Shown here: in pieces, positions 8,372 to 21,492 of the stretch | Layout: the number at the start of each line of letters is the position of its first letter | Numbering within the stretch: position 1 is the stretch's first letter | Assembly: GCA_020344335.1 (NCBI GenBank) | Contig: CP070821.1 | Location: 153,386 to 199,050, forward strand | Reading direction: 5' to 3' | Length of the DNA stretch: 45,665 nucleotides | From: Gammaproteobacteria bacterium | GTDB taxonomy: Bacteria; Pseudomonadota; Gammaproteobacteria; UBA9214 | Made by a program: the position numbers and the translations under genes | Notes under the pieces: generated by a model | Databases searched by the model: none | The model's input: the letters and a program-made list of their open reading frames with translations, nothing else | What the model was told of the DNA's origin: nothing

Positions 8372-9087
8372 GATGGTTTGCGCTGCCCCAGGTAGAATTC
8401 CGCCAGTGCCAGGTCTTCCGGCACGGTGATCTTGATATTGTCCGCGTGTCCGCGCACCACCCGCGGGTGATAACCGGCCAGTTCCATTGCCGCGGCCTCA
8501 TCGGTCACCAGGATGTCCTGCGCAAGTGCCTGCTCGAGTGCGGTGCGCAGCTGGCCAAGCCGGAACATCTGCGGCGTCTGGGCATGCCAGAGGTGTTCGC
8601 GGTTTACCGTCTCGGTGATTTCCCCATCCGGTCGCGTGCGCTTCATGGTATCGGAAACCGGTATGCCAAGCAGCCCCCCGCCGGTATCCGGTGCCAGGGT
8701 ATTAATCAGGACAAGTACATCTTCCGCGCGCAGGCAGGGACGTGCCGCGTCATGTACCAGTACCCAGTCCGTATCTTCGGCTTCAGCCTCCAGATGTGCC
8801 AGTGCATTCATCACGGAATGGCAGCGTGCACGACCACCGGTCACGCACACCAGGTTGCGGTCCCCATAGCGCCCTTCGAGCGCCTGCCAGTGACGGTCAT
8901 CTGCAGACAATGCCAGCACTACGGCGTGAATGGGCCTGCAGCTGAACAGAACATCGAGTGCATGTTCAAGCACGGTCCGCCCCTTCAGCGGCAGGTATTG
9001 CTTGGGAATGCCGGCGGCCATGCGGCTGCCGCTGCCGGCAGCCGGTATCACGGCCCAGTAACGCGGTGTATGTTCGCTGGCTGGCAA
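8368..9087 (-). CDS. ispD: 2-C-methyl-D-erythritol 4-phosphate cytidylyltransferase
   Basis: IspD couples CTP to methylerythritol 4-phosphate, the third step of the MEP pathway. The 239-residue protein carries the nucleotidyltransferase motif VIPAAGSGSRMAAGIPKQYL, then VLVHDAARPCL, VSDTMKRT, the segment REHLWHAQTPQMFR and ITVPEDLALAE. Length is typical (about 235). It lies 29 bases after ftsB, the usual ftsB-ispD-ispF-truD order. Confidence 0.98.
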   Translation of the reverse strand: MPASEHTPRYWAVIPAAGSGSRMAAGIPKQYLPLKGRTVLEHALDVLFSCRPIHAVVLALSADDRHWQALEGRYGDRNLVCVTGGRARCHSVMNALAHLEAEAEDTDWVLVHDAARPCLRAEDVLVLINTLAPDTGGGLLGIPVSDTMKRTRPDGEITETVNREHLWHAQTPQMFRLGQLRTALEQALAQDILVTDEAAAMELAGYHPRVVRGHADNIKITVPEDLALAEFYLGQRKPS

Positions 9088-9116
9088 GACTGGTGGCCCG
9101 GTGTAAACGCAAGCGC

Positions 9117-9386
9117 CTATTCGACAATCTGGTAGAAGGTCTCGCCTTCCTTGACCATGCCGAGGTCTTCCCGCGCATGTTCTTCGATCGCATCGAGTCC
9201 CTGCTTGAGGTCCAGCACCTCGGCATTGAGTGCAGCATTGCGTTCCTGCAAGTGTGCATTTTCCTGTCGCAGAAGTTCCACTTCCTGGTGCAGTTCCCAG
9301 ATATCCAGCAAGCCGCCGTCGCCGATCCAGAGCTGGTACTGCAGGATCACCAGCAGCACAAGCAGCAAGACAATCAGCTTATTCAC
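9117..9386 (-). CDS. ftsB: Cell division protein FtsB
   Basis: FtsB is a bitopic divisome protein that joins FtsL and FtsQ and helps activate septal peptidoglycan synthesis. The 89-residue protein has a short cytoplasmic start, one transmembrane helix (about residues 3-17, LIVLLLVLLVILQYQLW), a periplasmic coiled coil (about 30-65, rich in Glu/Leu heptads) and the conserved C-terminal HAREDLGMVKEGETFYQI motif. It sits between eno and ispD, its usual place in Gammaproteobacteria. Confidence 0.95.
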   Translation of the reverse strand: MNKLIVLLLVLLVILQYQLWIGDGGLLDIWELHQEVELLRQENAHLQERNAALNAEVLDLKQGLDAIEEHAREDLGMVKEGETFYQIVE

Positions 9387-9416
9387 AGGATGCCCGGCAA
9401 CCGGCCCATGGGATGA

Positions 9417-10739
<1,323 letters not shown>

Positions 10740-10762
10740 TTAACTTCGAAAACTTCAGAAGT

Positions 10763-10782
10763 CCGGCCCACCGGTCGGCCGG
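10763..10782 (-). terminator. GC-rich hairpin after kdsA (possible terminator or processing site)
   Basis: Just after the kdsA stop, CCGGCC (10777-10782 on the complement) pairs with GGCCGG over an eight-base loop. It is followed within 10 bases by a second small dyad (ACTTCTGAAGT-like) but not by a true U-tract. It could attenuate kdsA transcripts before eno or protect the 3' end. Confidence 0.3.
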
Positions 10783-10783
10783 C

Positions 10784-11620
10784 TTACATCAGATCGCTTT
10801 CCGGGAACGGTTGGGCCTTTACGGTGGTATCGATCTGCTTCATGACGCCAAGCAATTCGCGCATGTGCTGCAACGGCCAGGCATTCGGGCCATCACTCAG
10901 CGCCTTGGCGGGATCCGGGTGGGTTTCCATGAACACACCGGACACCCCGACGGCCATGGCTGCACGTGCCAGCACCGGGACGAACTCTCGCTGGCCGCCG
11001 GAACTCGCGCCCTGCCCGCCGGGCAGCTGCACGGAATGAGTGGCATCAAACACCACAGGCACACCACAGTCGCGCATCACCGCCAGCGATCGCATATCGG
11101 ATACCAGGTTGTTGTAGCCGAAAGAAGCGCCACGCTCGCACACCATGATCTGCCGGTTGCCAACGGCCAGTGCCTTGTCGGAAACGTTCTTCATGTCCCA
11201 TGGGGACAGGAACTGGCCCTTCTTGATATTGACCGGTTTGCCCTGTGCCGCCACTTTCTGGATGAAGTTGGTCTGGCGGCAGAGAAACGCCGGTGTCTGC
11301 AATACGTCGACGACCGAGGCAACTTCATCGAGCGGTGTGTCCTCGTGCACATCCGTCAACACCGGCACACCGAGTTCATCCTTTACCTTCTGCAGGATCC
11401 GCAGGCCTTCGTCCATGCCCGGCCCGCGAAAGCTCTTGTGCGAAGAGCGGTTGGCCTTGTCAAACGAAGACTTGAAGATAAACGGTATTTCCAGCGCGGC
11501 AGTGATCTCTTTCAGCTGCCCGGCCGTTTCCAGGGACAGCGCCTCGCTTTCAATAACGCAGGGTCCTGCAATCAGAAAGAACGGCCGGTCCAGACCGACC
11601 TCGTATCCACACAATTCCAT
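10784..11620 (-). CDS. kdsA: 3-deoxy-8-phosphooctulonate (KDO-8-P) synthase
   Basis: KdsA condenses phosphoenolpyruvate with arabinose 5-phosphate to make KDO-8-P, the precursor of the inner-core sugar of lipopolysaccharide. The 278-residue protein has the DAHP-synthase-like fold landmarks [49 protein letters not shown] and [14 protein letters not shown]. The Asn/Cys metal position was not analysed further. It lies 52 bases after pyrG and upstream of eno, the usual order. Confidence 0.98.
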   Translation of the reverse strand: MELCGYEVGLDRPFFLIAGPCVIESEALSLETAGQLKEITAALEIPFIFKSSFDKANRSSHKSFRGPGMDEGLRILQKVKDELGVPVLTDVHEDTPLDEVASVVDVLQTPAFLCRQTNFIQKVAAQGKPVNIKKGQFLSPWDMKNVSDKALAVGNRQIMVCERGASFGYNNLVSDMRSLAVMRDCGVPVVFDATHSVQLPGGQGASSGGQREFVPVLARAAMAVGVSGVFMETHPDPAKALSDGPNAWPLQHMRELLGVMKQIDTTVKAQPFPESDLM

Positions 11621-11672
11621 TTATCAGTAACTCCCGGGGATTCGCTGGTAAGGTTCAGGATGATACGCGGAC

Positions 11673-13385
<1,713 letters not shown>

Positions 13386-13389
13386 TTAC

Positions 13390-13418
13390 ACGTTACCAGA
13401 ACCGGGCGGCTACCTCAA
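13390..13418 (-). promoter_or_regulatory. Candidate sigma-70 promoter of pyrG
   Basis: On the minus strand TTGAGG (13418-13413) and TAACGT (13395-13390) are 17 bases apart, and TGG before the -10 resembles an extended -10. The site is in the 111-base gap upstream of pyrG. The match to the -10 consensus is only moderate. Confidence 0.35.
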
Positions 13419-13451
13419 TTGTTTCGCCCGTTTCACCGTGTTTATGTCGTG

Positions 13452-14789
13452 TTACAGCCGGCCCGCGGGACAGCCGCTCCATTCGATGGAAATTCCAGGC
13501 TCGCCAGGTGCGGCACTGAATGGTTCACACACCCAGAATCCGGCCACCGCGGCCAGCTCGCCACCGATGTAGATCAGGGGAATGCGCGGGCGCTCCCATG
13601 GTGGTACGCCGCGTTCCTGGAAAAGTTTCTTGAGGGTATGATGTTGCGGTCGGCCAACAGGCCTGCAGCGTTCGCCGCCCTGCCGAAACAACACTTCGAC
13701 CGGACCGGAAACGGCGGCTGCCCGCAGGCCATGACCTGTTGCACGCGTTGCACGCAGCGTGCCGCCGGCACCCGGCAACTCGAGTGTCCCGCTCAACGAC
13801 CAGGACAGCCGCTGGCGTGGCGTGTCTGCCGTCACTTGCCGCAACAGGTAGAGCCGGTCACGGTAACGCCGCATCTCGTAGCCGCCCCAGCGAACACATG
13901 GGTTGGCATCCGGACGGCTTGCCGGGATGTCGTGCAGGATGCGTGACAGCACAACCGTCGAAGGCGGTGCCCCGCACCGGTCCTGCAGCCAGTAGCGCAA
14001 TGCATTGCGCCGGCGCTCCGCTGACAGCCGCTGGAAGCCAGGAAGATCCAGGGTTTCCCTTGCTGCGTCCGTCAATCCTTCCACATCTTCCCGGGCCACC
14101 TGTTCCAGAATCCGGGCTGCCTCGGCACAGTGCTGTGCGCTGCGCGCCAGTGTCTGTGCGACGGCAGGCCAGCGTCGGCGCAGTTCCGGAACGACGCGAT
14201 GCCGCAGGTAATTCCGGTCCAGGCCGGTGTCCTCGTTGCTGGGGTCCTGCACCCAGTGCAACCGGTGCCTGTCGGCATAGGCCAGCAGATCTTCACGACT
14301 GAAATCAAGCAAGGGGCGCAGTAACAGGCCGGCACCGATTTCCGCTACGGTCGGCATGGCAGCGAGGCCCCTGACGCCGCTGCCACGCAATAGCTGCAGC
14401 AGCAACGTCTCGGCCTGGTCATCCCGGTGCTGCGCCGTCAGCAAGGCGTGGCCTGCCGGCAGCCAGCGCGCCAGTGCCGCGTAGCGGGCGGTACGTGCCG
14501 CTGCTTCCGGGCTGTCGCCGCTACCGGGACGGCCATCAACCGTCAGCGCGACCAGCGGGACATCCAGCTCCCGGCAAACCGTTTCACAGTGCGCGGTCCA
14601 GTCAGCTGCCGCATCATGCAGCCCGTGGTTAATGTGCACGGCACCGAGTTCACCGGGCAAGGTGTCACGATGTTCAGCGAGTGCATGCAGCAATACATGG
14701 GAATCGACACCCCCGCTGTAGGCCACCCAGTAGTGCGGCATGGCCGTGAGGGATTCCAAATATTGGGCAAGGGAGGCGGATGAAAACAT
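13452..14789 (-). CDS. tilS: tRNA(Ile)-lysidine synthase TilS
   Basis: TilS attaches lysine to C34 of the CAU-anticodon tRNA-Ile, switching its reading from AUG to AUA. The 445-residue protein starts with the PP-loop ATP-binding motif WVAYSGGVDSHVLLHAL (SGGVDS at 25-30), followed by AVHINHGL, LLTAQHRDDQAETLLLQLLRG and the segment WVQDPSNEDTGLDRNYLRH. The C-terminal substrate-binding part includes HTLKKLFQERGVPPWERPRIP. Length agrees with E. coli (432). It lies between accA and pyrG, as in Pseudomonas; the 197-base gap to accA (14790-14986) shows no gene or clear terminator. Confidence 0.96.
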   Translation of the reverse strand: MFSSASLAQYLESLTAMPHYWVAYSGGVDSHVLLHALAEHRDTLPGELGAVHINHGLHDAAADWTAHCETVCRELDVPLVALTVDGRPGSGDSPEAAARTARYAALARWLPAGHALLTAQHRDDQAETLLLQLLRGSGVRGLAAMPTVAEIGAGLLLRPLLDFSREDLLAYADRHRLHWVQDPSNEDTGLDRNYLRHRVVPELRRRWPAVAQTLARSAQHCAEAARILEQVAREDVEGLTDAARETLDLPGFQRLSAERRRNALRYWLQDRCGAPPSTVVLSRILHDIPASRPDANPCVRWGGYEMRRYRDRLYLLRQVTADTPRQRLSWSLSGTLELPGAGGTLRATRATGHGLRAAAVSGPVEVLFRQGGERCRPVGRPQHHTLKKLFQERGVPPWERPRIPLIYIGGELAAVAGFWVCEPFSAAPGEPGISIEWSGCPAGRL

Positions 14790-14986
14790 GGTACAAATTG
14801 ATACCGGGCATACGGGTTAACGGTCAACGGGCAGATCTGCGTGCTTCGCGATTCCTGGTGCACAGGGACCAGCCAGTGGCGGGACAGGATGTGGGCCATA
14901 TCCAGGGGTCCCGGAGAAATTGATGCAAACATTCACGATTTGACTGCTTGTCCCGGCCAGTGGCCGATGTGCTGCCAGCCAGCGGG

Positions 14987-15946
14987 CTAGCGGTCGGTAA
15001 ACTGGCCGTATGCCATCAGGCGCTTGTAGCGGTTCTCCACGAGTTCATCCAGGGAAACCCCGGACAACTGGTTCAGTTCCTCCAGCAATGCCGACTTGAG
15101 ATTCCCGGCCATGGCATCGACATCGCGGTGCGCACCCCCAAGCGGCTCCTCGATGATACGGTCGATCAGGCCCAGTTCCTTCAGGCGTGTCGCGGTAATA
15201 CCCATTGCCTCGGCAGCCTCCTCGGCCTTCTCTGCACTCTTCCAGAGAATGGAGGCACACCCTTCCGGCGAGATCACAGAGTAGGTGCTGTACTGCAGCA
15301 TCAAGGTACGATCCCCGATCCCGATGGCGAGCGCGCCGCCGGAGCCGCCCTCGCCGATGACCACGCAGATCACCGGTGTCCGCAGACCGGACATCACAAA
15401 CAGGTTTTTCGCAATGGCTTCACTCTGGCCGCGCTCCTCGGCGCCGATTCCCGGGTAGGCGCCCGGTGTATCGATGAACGTCAGTACCGGCAATCTGAAC
15501 CGTTCCGCCAGCCGCATCAGGCGCAGTGCCTTGCGGTAACCTTCCGGGCGTGCCATGCCGAAATTCCGGTGCAGCTTTTCCTTGGTATCGCGGCCCTTCT
15601 GCTGGCCAATGATCATGACCGGCATCCCCTCGAGGCGCGCCATTCCGCCAATGATGGCATGATCATCCGCGTAGCAGCGGTCACCGTGCAGCTCATGAAA
15701 CTCGGTAAACAGGCGCACAATATATTCCATGGTATACGGGCGCTGCGGGTGCCGGGCAAGTTGCGATATCTGCCATGGACTCAGGCTCGAGAAAATCGAC
15801 TGGGTCAGCGCCTTGCTTTTTGCTTCCAGCTTGGATACTTCCTCACTGATATTGACGTCCGCGTCGTCACCGATATAACGCAGTTCATCGATTTTCGCTT
15901 CCAGCTCGGCGATGGGCTGCTCGAAGTCCAGAAAATTCAGGTTCAT
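14987..15946 (-). CDS. accA: Acetyl-CoA carboxylase carboxyltransferase subunit alpha
   Basis: AccA, with AccD, transfers the carboxyl group from carboxybiotin to acetyl-CoA, giving malonyl-CoA for fatty acid synthesis. The 319-residue protein has an N-terminal helical part ([18 protein letters not shown]) and the crotonase-like core with [52 protein letters not shown] and [14 protein letters not shown]. Length is standard (319 in E. coli). It follows dnaE after 56 bases, the same neighbour pair as in E. coli and Pseudomonas. Confidence 0.98.
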   Translation of the reverse strand: MNLNFLDFEQPIAELEAKIDELRYIGDDADVNISEEVSKLEAKSKALTQSIFSSLSPWQISQLARHPQRPYTMEYIVRLFTEFHELHGDRCYADDHAIIGGMARLEGMPVMIIGQQKGRDTKEKLHRNFGMARPEGYRKALRLMRLAERFRLPVLTFIDTPGAYPGIGAEERGQSEAIAKNLFVMSGLRTPVICVVIGEGGSGGALAIGIGDRTLMLQYSTYSVISPEGCASILWKSAEKAEEAAEAMGITATRLKELGLIDRIIEEPLGGAHRDVDAMAGNLKSALLEELNQLSGVSLDELVENRYKRLMAYGQFTDR

Positions 15947-16002
15947 GGTTTGCTGTTGGTTGTGTCGGAATAACCCTAGTTTACACGATAAACCAGGTTT
16001 GC

Positions 16003-19000
16003 TTAGTTATATTCAACCATCACTTGCTGTTCGCCGGCCAGTTCCTGCAGGCGGTGCAACAACTCGTCAGTCGGATGCACCGTCCATTCATCGCCGAGCG
16101 TAACCCGCGCCGTGGCACTGCCACCCAGATAATCGATGCAGACGCGACAGTGGCCCTCGCGGAACGGCGTCAGGATGTCAGCCAGGGAATCAACAAAACC
16201 GTTGCCTGTCTGCGTGGCCTGCACACCGACCACCAGCCGGCGCGCAAAATGTTCGCGGGCCTGGTTGATATCATAGATTTCCTGTGCGGTGATCTGGTTA
16301 CCTCCGGTGTAATCGTCCAGTCCCAGGGTCCCCTGGATGACCAGCAGCTTGTCCTTGGCAAGCAAGGCCTGGTATTTGTCGAACACCTCGCTGAAGATGC
16401 GGACATCCATCTGCGCGGTGTGATCATCAAGTGTCAGAAATGCAATTCTGCCGCCTCTCTGTGTCTTGCGAACACGCATCGTCATCACCAGGCCGGCCAC
16501 AGTCACCTGGCGTTCACCCGCATCGATGCCTGTCGGAATACCGGAGCTTTCGGCCAGTGACTGGGTAAGATTCGCCAGCTGTCCGGTGGTGATCCGGCGC
16601 AGTTCACGCGCATACCGGGAGATGGGATGCCCGGTCAGGTAGAGGCCCAGGGTTTCCTTTTCACCCAGCAACTTCTGTTCCTCGTCCCACTCGGGCACCA
16701 GCGGTCGTTCAGGGTGCACGTGACTGACCTCGGTGGTCCCGCCAAACAGATCATCCTGGCCGGTATCGCGGTTGCGCGAATCCTGTGCCGCCATCTGTAC
16801 TGCCAGCGGCAGGTTCGCCATCTGGGTGGCCCGCGTCTCTCCCATCGTACCCATGGCACCGGCGCGAATCAGGGCCTCGAGCGTACGCCGATTGAGTTTG
16901 CCGAGATCGACACGCTGGCACAGGTTGTAGATGTCCGTAAAGTGACCGTTCCTGCTTCGCTCCCGGAGCATGCCGTCGATCGCGGCCTGCCCCACGCCCT
17001 TGATGGCACCGAGACCATAGACCACGGTGTCATCGGATTGCACCGTAAACCAGCAATCCGAGGTATTTACATCCGGGGGCACCACGTTCAGCTTCATATC
17101 CCGGCATTCTGCGATCAGGCGCACGATCTTGTCGGTATTATCCATGTCCGCCGACAGCACTGCCGCCATGAATGCAGCCGGGTAATGCGACTTCAACCAG
17201 GCTGTCTGGTAGGAAATCAGGGCGTACGCCGCCGAGTGACTCTTGTTAAATCCGTAGCCGGCGAATTTTTCCATCAGGTCAAAGATGCCGGAGGCCACGT
17301 TCTCGTCGACATCCCTTGCCAGCGCACCCTCGAGAAAGATTGCACGTTGCTTGGCCATCTCTTCCGGTTTTTTCTTGCCCATCGCGCGGCGCAACAGGTC
17401 GGCACCACCCAGTGAGTAGCCCGCCAGCACCTGGGCAATCTGCATTACCTGTTCCTGGTAGAGGATGATTCCATAGGTCGGTTTGAGGATCGGTTCCAGA
17501 TCGGGGTGTGGATACACCACGCGTGCGCCATGCTTGCGCTTGATAAAGTCATCCACCATCCCGGATTGCAACGGTCCGGGCCGGAACAGCGCGACCAGTG
17601 CCACAATGTCCTCGAAGATGTCCGGCTGGAGACGGCGAATCAGGTCCTTCATGCCGGTTGACTCCAGCTGGAACACTGCCGTTGTTGCACATGACTTCAG
17701 TAAATCAAAAGTCGCCGCGTCATCCAGGGGGATGGAACTGATATTGATGTCCGGTTCACCGGCTTCCTTCCTGTAAGCATTAATCGACTGCAGCGCCCGG
17801 TCGATAATCGTCAGGGTGCGCAGCCCGAGGAAGTCGAACTTCACCAGCCCGACCGCCTCGACATCATCCTTGTCAAACTGGCTGACCACTGTCTCGCTTC
17901 CCTGTTCACAATAAAGCGGTGTGAAGTCGGTCAGGCGGGACGGGGCAATCACCACACCACCGGCATGCTTGCCCGCATTGCGTGCCAGGCCCTCGAGCGC
18001 CTTTGCCAGATCGATGATGGAACGAACATCATCATCATTGTTGTAGAGATCCTTCAGTGCCGGTTCCTGGTCGAGTGCCTTTTCCAGCGTCATACCGATC
18101 TCGAAGGGAATCAGTTTGGCGATCCGGTCGACAAAACCGTAGGGATGACTCAGCACCCGGCCTACATCTCGTACCACCGCCTTGGCGGCCATCGAACCGT
18201 ATGTGATGATCTGGGAAACATGGTCGCGGCCATAGCGCTCGGCTACGTAATCGATCACCCGATCCCGCCCATCCATGCAGAAATCCACATCAAAGTCGGG
18301 CATGGACACGCGTTCCGGGTTCAGGAAGCGCTCGAACAGCAGGTCATAGCGGATGGGATCCAGGTCGGTAATGGTCAGGACATAGGCCACCAGCGAACCG
18401 GCGCCGGACCCCCTGCCGGGACCGACCGGTATCCTGTTTTGCTTGGCCCAGCGGATAAAATCCGCAACGATGAGAAAGTAGCCCGGAAAGCCCATCTCCT
18501 GAATCACATTGATCTCGGCTTCCAGCCGTTCTGTGTAGGCGTCCACATCGATATCGTCAGGTGCTGCCGCCGCACGTATCTCGACCAGACGCTTCTGCAG
18601 CCCTTCCTGTGCCTGCGACCGGAAATATTCGTCCAGCGTCAGGTTCCGGGGTACCGGGAAGTCAGGCAGGAAGTTCTTCCCCAGGTCCAGTTCCAGGTTG
18701 CAACGGCGTGCAATCTCGACACTGTTTTCGATTGCCTCGGGAATGTCACTGAACAGCTGGTGCATTTCTTCCGGCGTGCGCAGGTACTGCTGCTCGGTAA
18801 ACTCCCGGGTACGGCGCGGGTCGTTCAGCGTTCGGCCTTCGTTTATGCATACGCGCGCTTCATGGGCTTCAAAATCCCCGGGGGAGAGAAAGTGCACGTC
18901 GTTGGTTGCAACAACGGGGACATTGGTCCCTGCGGCAAGACGGGTGGCGACATGCAGGTATTCCTCTTCCTGCGGCCGGCCACTTCGCTGCAATTCGAGA

Positions 19001-19497
19001 TAGAAACTGTCCGGGAACAGCCGTATCCAGTCATCCAGCAGGTAGCGGGCGCGGTCAGTCTCTCTGGCAAGCAGGGCCTGTCCAATGTTACCCGATCGAC
19101 CACCGGACAGGGCGATCAGTCCATTGGTCTCGCCTTCCAGCCAGGACCTGTCGATCACGGGACGACCATGATGCTGCCCTTCTGTATAACTTTGCGATAC
19201 CAGGCGTACCAGGTTTAGATAACCGGCGCGGTTCCTGCATAACAGGACAAAACGGGAAAGTCGGTCATTGGCGGAGGAATCCGCCAGCCACAAGTCAACG
19301 CCGACGATGGGCTTGATCCCTGCTTTCATCGCTGCACGATAGAACTTGACCATGGAAAACAGATTGCCCTGATCGGTCACAGCAATGGCCGGCATCCCGA
19401 GATCTGCAGTTTTCCTGACCAGTGCGGGGATCCGGACGGTGCCGTTGACGAGTGAATACTCGGTGTGGAGGTGCAGGTGAACAAAGCTAGGTTGCAT
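16003..19497 (-). CDS. dnaE: DNA polymerase III subunit alpha
   Basis: DnaE is the catalytic subunit of the replicative polymerase. The 1164-residue protein has an N-terminal PHP domain (about 1-270, [15 protein letters not shown]), the C-family polymerase core with the catalytic aspartates in [19 protein letters not shown] (about 400), [14 protein letters not shown], a fingers region ([41 protein letters not shown]), tandem HhH elements (about 780-880), an OB fold (about 990-1070) and the C-terminal tau-binding part. Length matches E. coli DnaE (1160). The PHP domain keeps the first HxH but has ITDQGN-like VTDQGN where active PHP proteins have a His, so it is probably inactive. SD GGAAAC precedes the ATG. 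Confidence 0.98.
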   Translation of the reverse strand: MQPSFVHLHLHTEYSLVNGTVRIPALVRKTADLGMPAIAVTDQGNLFSMVKFYRAAMKAGIKPIVGVDLWLADSSANDRLSRFVLLCRNRAGYLNLVRLVSQSYTEGQHHGRPVIDRSWLEGETNGLIALSGGRSGNIGQALLARETDRARYLLDDWIRLFPDSFYLELQRSGRPQEEEYLHVATRLAAGTNVPVVATNDVHFLSPGDFEAHEARVCINEGRTLNDPRRTREFTEQQYLRTPEEMHQLFSDIPEAIENSVEIARRCNLELDLGKNFLPDFPVPRNLTLDEYFRSQAQEGLQKRLVEIRAAAAPDDIDVDAYTERLEAEINVIQEMGFPGYFLIVADFIRWAKQNRIPVGPGRGSGAGSLVAYVLTITDLDPIRYDLLFERFLNPERVSMPDFDVDFCMDGRDRVIDYVAERYGRDHVSQIITYGSMAAKAVVRDVGRVLSHPYGFVDRIAKLIPFEIGMTLEKALDQEPALKDLYNNDDDVRSIIDLAKALEGLARNAGKHAGGVVIAPSRLTDFTPLYCEQGSETVVSQFDKDDVEAVGLVKFDFLGLRTLTIIDRALQSINAYRKEAGEPDINISSIPLDDAATFDLLKSCATTAVFQLESTGMKDLIRRLQPDIFEDIVALVALFRPGPLQSGMVDDFIKRKHGARVVYPHPDLEPILKPTYGIILYQEQVMQIAQVLAGYSLGGADLLRRAMGKKKPEEMAKQRAIFLEGALARDVDENVASGIFDLMEKFAGYGFNKSHSAAYALISYQTAWLKSHYPAAFMAAVLSADMDNTDKIVRLIAECRDMKLNVVPPDVNTSDCWFTVQSDDTVVYGLGAIKGVGQAAIDGMLRERSRNGHFTDIYNLCQRVDLGKLNRRTLEALIRAGAMGTMGETRATQMANLPLAVQMAAQDSRNRDTGQDDLFGGTTEVSHVHPERPLVPEWDEEQKLLGEKETLGLYLTGHPISRYARELRRITTGQLANLTQSLAESSGIPTGIDAGERQVTVAGLVMTMRVRKTQRGGRIAFLTLDDHTAQMDVRIFSEVFDKYQALLAKDKLLVIQGTLGLDDYTGGNQITAQEIYDINQAREHFARRLVVGVQATQTGNGFVDSLADILTPFREGHCRVCIDYLGGSATARVTLGDEWTVHPTDELLHRLQELAGEQQVMVEYN

Positions 19498-19783
19498 GGA
19501 AAAAGTTTCCGCGTTTAGCGGGCCGGTATCAAGTAATCCCCGCTATCTAGAATATTATTTATATATGTACTGTAACTATTTGTTTTATATATATCAGTAC
19601 TTCTTTTCGTCAACTTTCCCTGCATGATACCCGGAATTGGCGGGGGATCAAATGGCCCCAGGTCCGGCTACCCGTTCCGCCTGTAGCGAAATTCAGGATC
19701 CTGCCTCTGGAATGACTAAATAATCGGCAAACTCGGTCGATACAGAACTGACGCAAGGACTTTATTTTCTCACAGGAAGACGC
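19498..19783. promoter_or_regulatory. Divergent intergenic region dnaE / diguanylate cyclase
   Basis: This 286-base region separates two divergent genes. A markedly AT-rich stretch (about 19547-19612) holds several TATA-like -10 candidates on both strands. A dyad, GTACTG (19567-19572) and CAGTAC (19595-19600), brackets 22 AT-rich bases. No ORF with coding features lies here. The likely use is a divergent promoter with a possible operator; exact promoter elements cannot be fixed by eye. Confidence 0.45.
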
Positions 19784-20872
19784 ATGACTCTGCAGGTCCC
19801 GGATCGACTCATCTCTGTGTTCGAGGAGGAGGAACTGAAGGGGTTCTCCCGCAGCATGGCCGAGCTGCAATGGCTGCTGGTCATCCTTGCCATCCTGTAT
19901 TTTTTCATTCCGATCCGCCCGATCATTAATATCGATGCCATGATCGTTACCATGGTCTGCTACACCGTACTGGTCATGGTATTCCGCTATCTGAATTTTC
20001 ACACACGTGAAACCCGCTGGAAGCTGGCCATCGAAACCTGGGTGATGATCACTTTTATCACGACTATCCTGTGGCACACCGGCATGGTCGAGAGCCCGCT
20101 GCTGAACCTGTACCTGCTCGTCATCATTGCCTGCGCGATAACACAGGGCAAGGTAATGACATTGCTCGAGGTTGCACTGATCGCCTGCTGTTACCTCTAC
20201 ATGGGTTACCAGACTTACTCGGTGGAAGTCCTTTCACCGGAAACATTTACCATGTTGATGGCCAAATTCTCGCCGTTCCTGCTGGTTGCCTATGTTACTT
20301 CGATGCTGGCCTCCGACATCAAGTTGGCAAAAAACAAGATTACCGTGATGTCACAGACTGACGAATTGACCGGTCTGCTGAATTTGCGTGCCTTCAACAC
20401 CATTCTGGAAAAAGAGGTTGCCGTTGCACAACGGTACTCAACACCCTATACGGTTCTGATGATCGATGTCGATGGACTCAAGCAGGTAAATGACCATTTC
20501 GGTCATACCACGGGAAGCCGGCTGGTCAAGATCGTGGCCAGCTCTCTGAAGAATTGCGTCAGGGATTCGGATGTGCTCGCACGCTATGGTGGCGATGAAT
20601 TTGTCGTCCTGATGCCGCAAACCAGAAGAGAGCAAGCACAGATTGCCGCCGAACGTATCCGTGCTGCAATCGACCATACCTCGTTTGACATGAACGGTAT
20701 ACGGGTAGCGACAACTGTCAGTGTTGGCATTGCCAGCTTTCCGGATCCAGTCAGCGAGCCAGAGGCAGTACTGGACAAGGCAGATGTCGCGCTCTACAAG
20801 AGCAAGCAGTCAGGCCGGAATAAAGTGACCTACTACAATAAAAGCCTCGAAGTCGTTACGGCATTTGCCTGA
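19784..20872 (+). CDS. Membrane-anchored diguanylate cyclase (GGDEF)
   Basis: This 362-residue protein should make cyclic di-GMP from two GTP. Residues about 27-180 form five or six transmembrane helices, a small integral sensor I cannot assign to a named MASE family. A GGDEF domain follows (about 187-350): SQTDELTGLLNLRAFN, MIDVDGLKQVNDHFGH, and the intact active-site motif RYGGDEF (269-273). A canonical inhibitory I-site RxxD (Arg260-Asp263) lies five residues before GGDEF, so product feedback is expected. All catalytic residues I can check are present, so it is probably active. SD AGGAAG lies four bases before the ATG. It stands alone on the plus strand between dnaE and rnhB and ends 29 bases from the convergent rnhB stop. 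Confidence 0.93.
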   Translation: MTLQVPDRLISVFEEEELKGFSRSMAELQWLLVILAILYFFIPIRPIINIDAMIVTMVCYTVLVMVFRYLNFHTRETRWKLAIETWVMITFITTILWHTGMVESPLLNLYLLVIIACAITQGKVMTLLEVALIACCYLYMGYQTYSVEVLSPETFTMLMAKFSPFLLVAYVTSMLASDIKLAKNKITVMSQTDELTGLLNLRAFNTILEKEVAVAQRYSTPYTVLMIDVDGLKQVNDHFGHTTGSRLVKIVASSLKNCVRDSDVLARYGGDEFVVLMPQTRREQAQIAAERIRAAIDHTSFDMNGIRVATTVSVGIASFPDPVSEPEAVLDKADVALYKSKQSGRNKVTYYNKSLEVVTAFA

Positions 20873-20901
20873 CCCCTTGTCTGCGCGCTGCAGCACAGAA
20901 A

Positions 20902-21492
20902 TCATCCGCCATCCAGCAGTTTTCTGACCGGGGCAAAGGAACACCGGTGTATCGGTGTCACGCCGAGTCGTTGCAGGGCTTCCAGGTGCCTGCTGCTCGG
21001 GTAACCCTTGTGTCCGGCAAAACCATACCCGGGGTAGAGGCCGTCCATTTCGATCATTTCCCGGTCCCGGGTCACTTTCGCAATAATTGACGCCGCACTG
21101 ATTGCAGCAACCTTGCTATCCCCCTTGACGATTGCCTCGACCGGACAATCGACTGACGGACACTGATTGCCGTCAACCAGTACATAGGCAGCTGCCGGTC
21201 GCAGTTGTTCTACCGCCCTGCGCATCGCATGCAGTGTTGCCTGGAGGATATTGATCCGGTCGATCTCGGTCACCTCAGCACGCCCCGTCGCCCAGGCAAT
21301 TGCCTTGCCGGTAATTTCGTCGTACAGACTCTCCCGGCGTTTCTGTGTCAGCTGCTTTGAGTCCCCGAGACCTTCAACCGGATTTTCCGGATCGAGTATG
21401 ACCGCAGCAGCGATAACCGGGCCGGCCAGCGGACCACGGCCTGCCTCATCCACCCCGGCCAGCAGCCCGGCCGGAATATCAGGTAGCTGCAT
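20902..21492 (-). CDS. rnhB: Ribonuclease HII
   Basis: RnhB cleaves the RNA strand of RNA-DNA hybrids and starts removal of ribonucleotides misincorporated in DNA. The 196-residue protein has the metal-binding motif [17 protein letters not shown] (Asp15, Glu16), [14 protein letters not shown], the third acidic position in VLVDGNQ and the fold segment [16 protein letters not shown], then [18 protein letters not shown]. Its ATG lies 14 bases inside the end of lpxB, implying coupling. In E. coli the order lpxB-rnhB-dnaE is the same but without the intervening cyclase. Confidence 0.97.
   Translation of the reverse strand: MQLPDIPAGLLAGVDEAGRGPLAGPVIAAAVILDPENPVEGLGDSKQLTQKRRESLYDEITGKAIAWATGRAEVTEIDRINILQATLHAMRRAVEQLRPAAAYVLVDGNQCPSVDCPVEAIVKGDSKVAAISAASIIAKVTRDREMIEMDGLYPGYGFAGHKGYPSSRHLEALQRLGVTPIHRCSFAPVRKLLDGG

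Noticed and set aside
14948..15973. 341-codon plus-strand open frame opposite accA
   Set aside because: Same reason: complete overlap with accA on the other strand and no motif.
17965..19218. 417-codon plus-strand open frame opposite dnaE
   Set aside because: Antisense shadow of dnaE, no recognisable domain and no SD.
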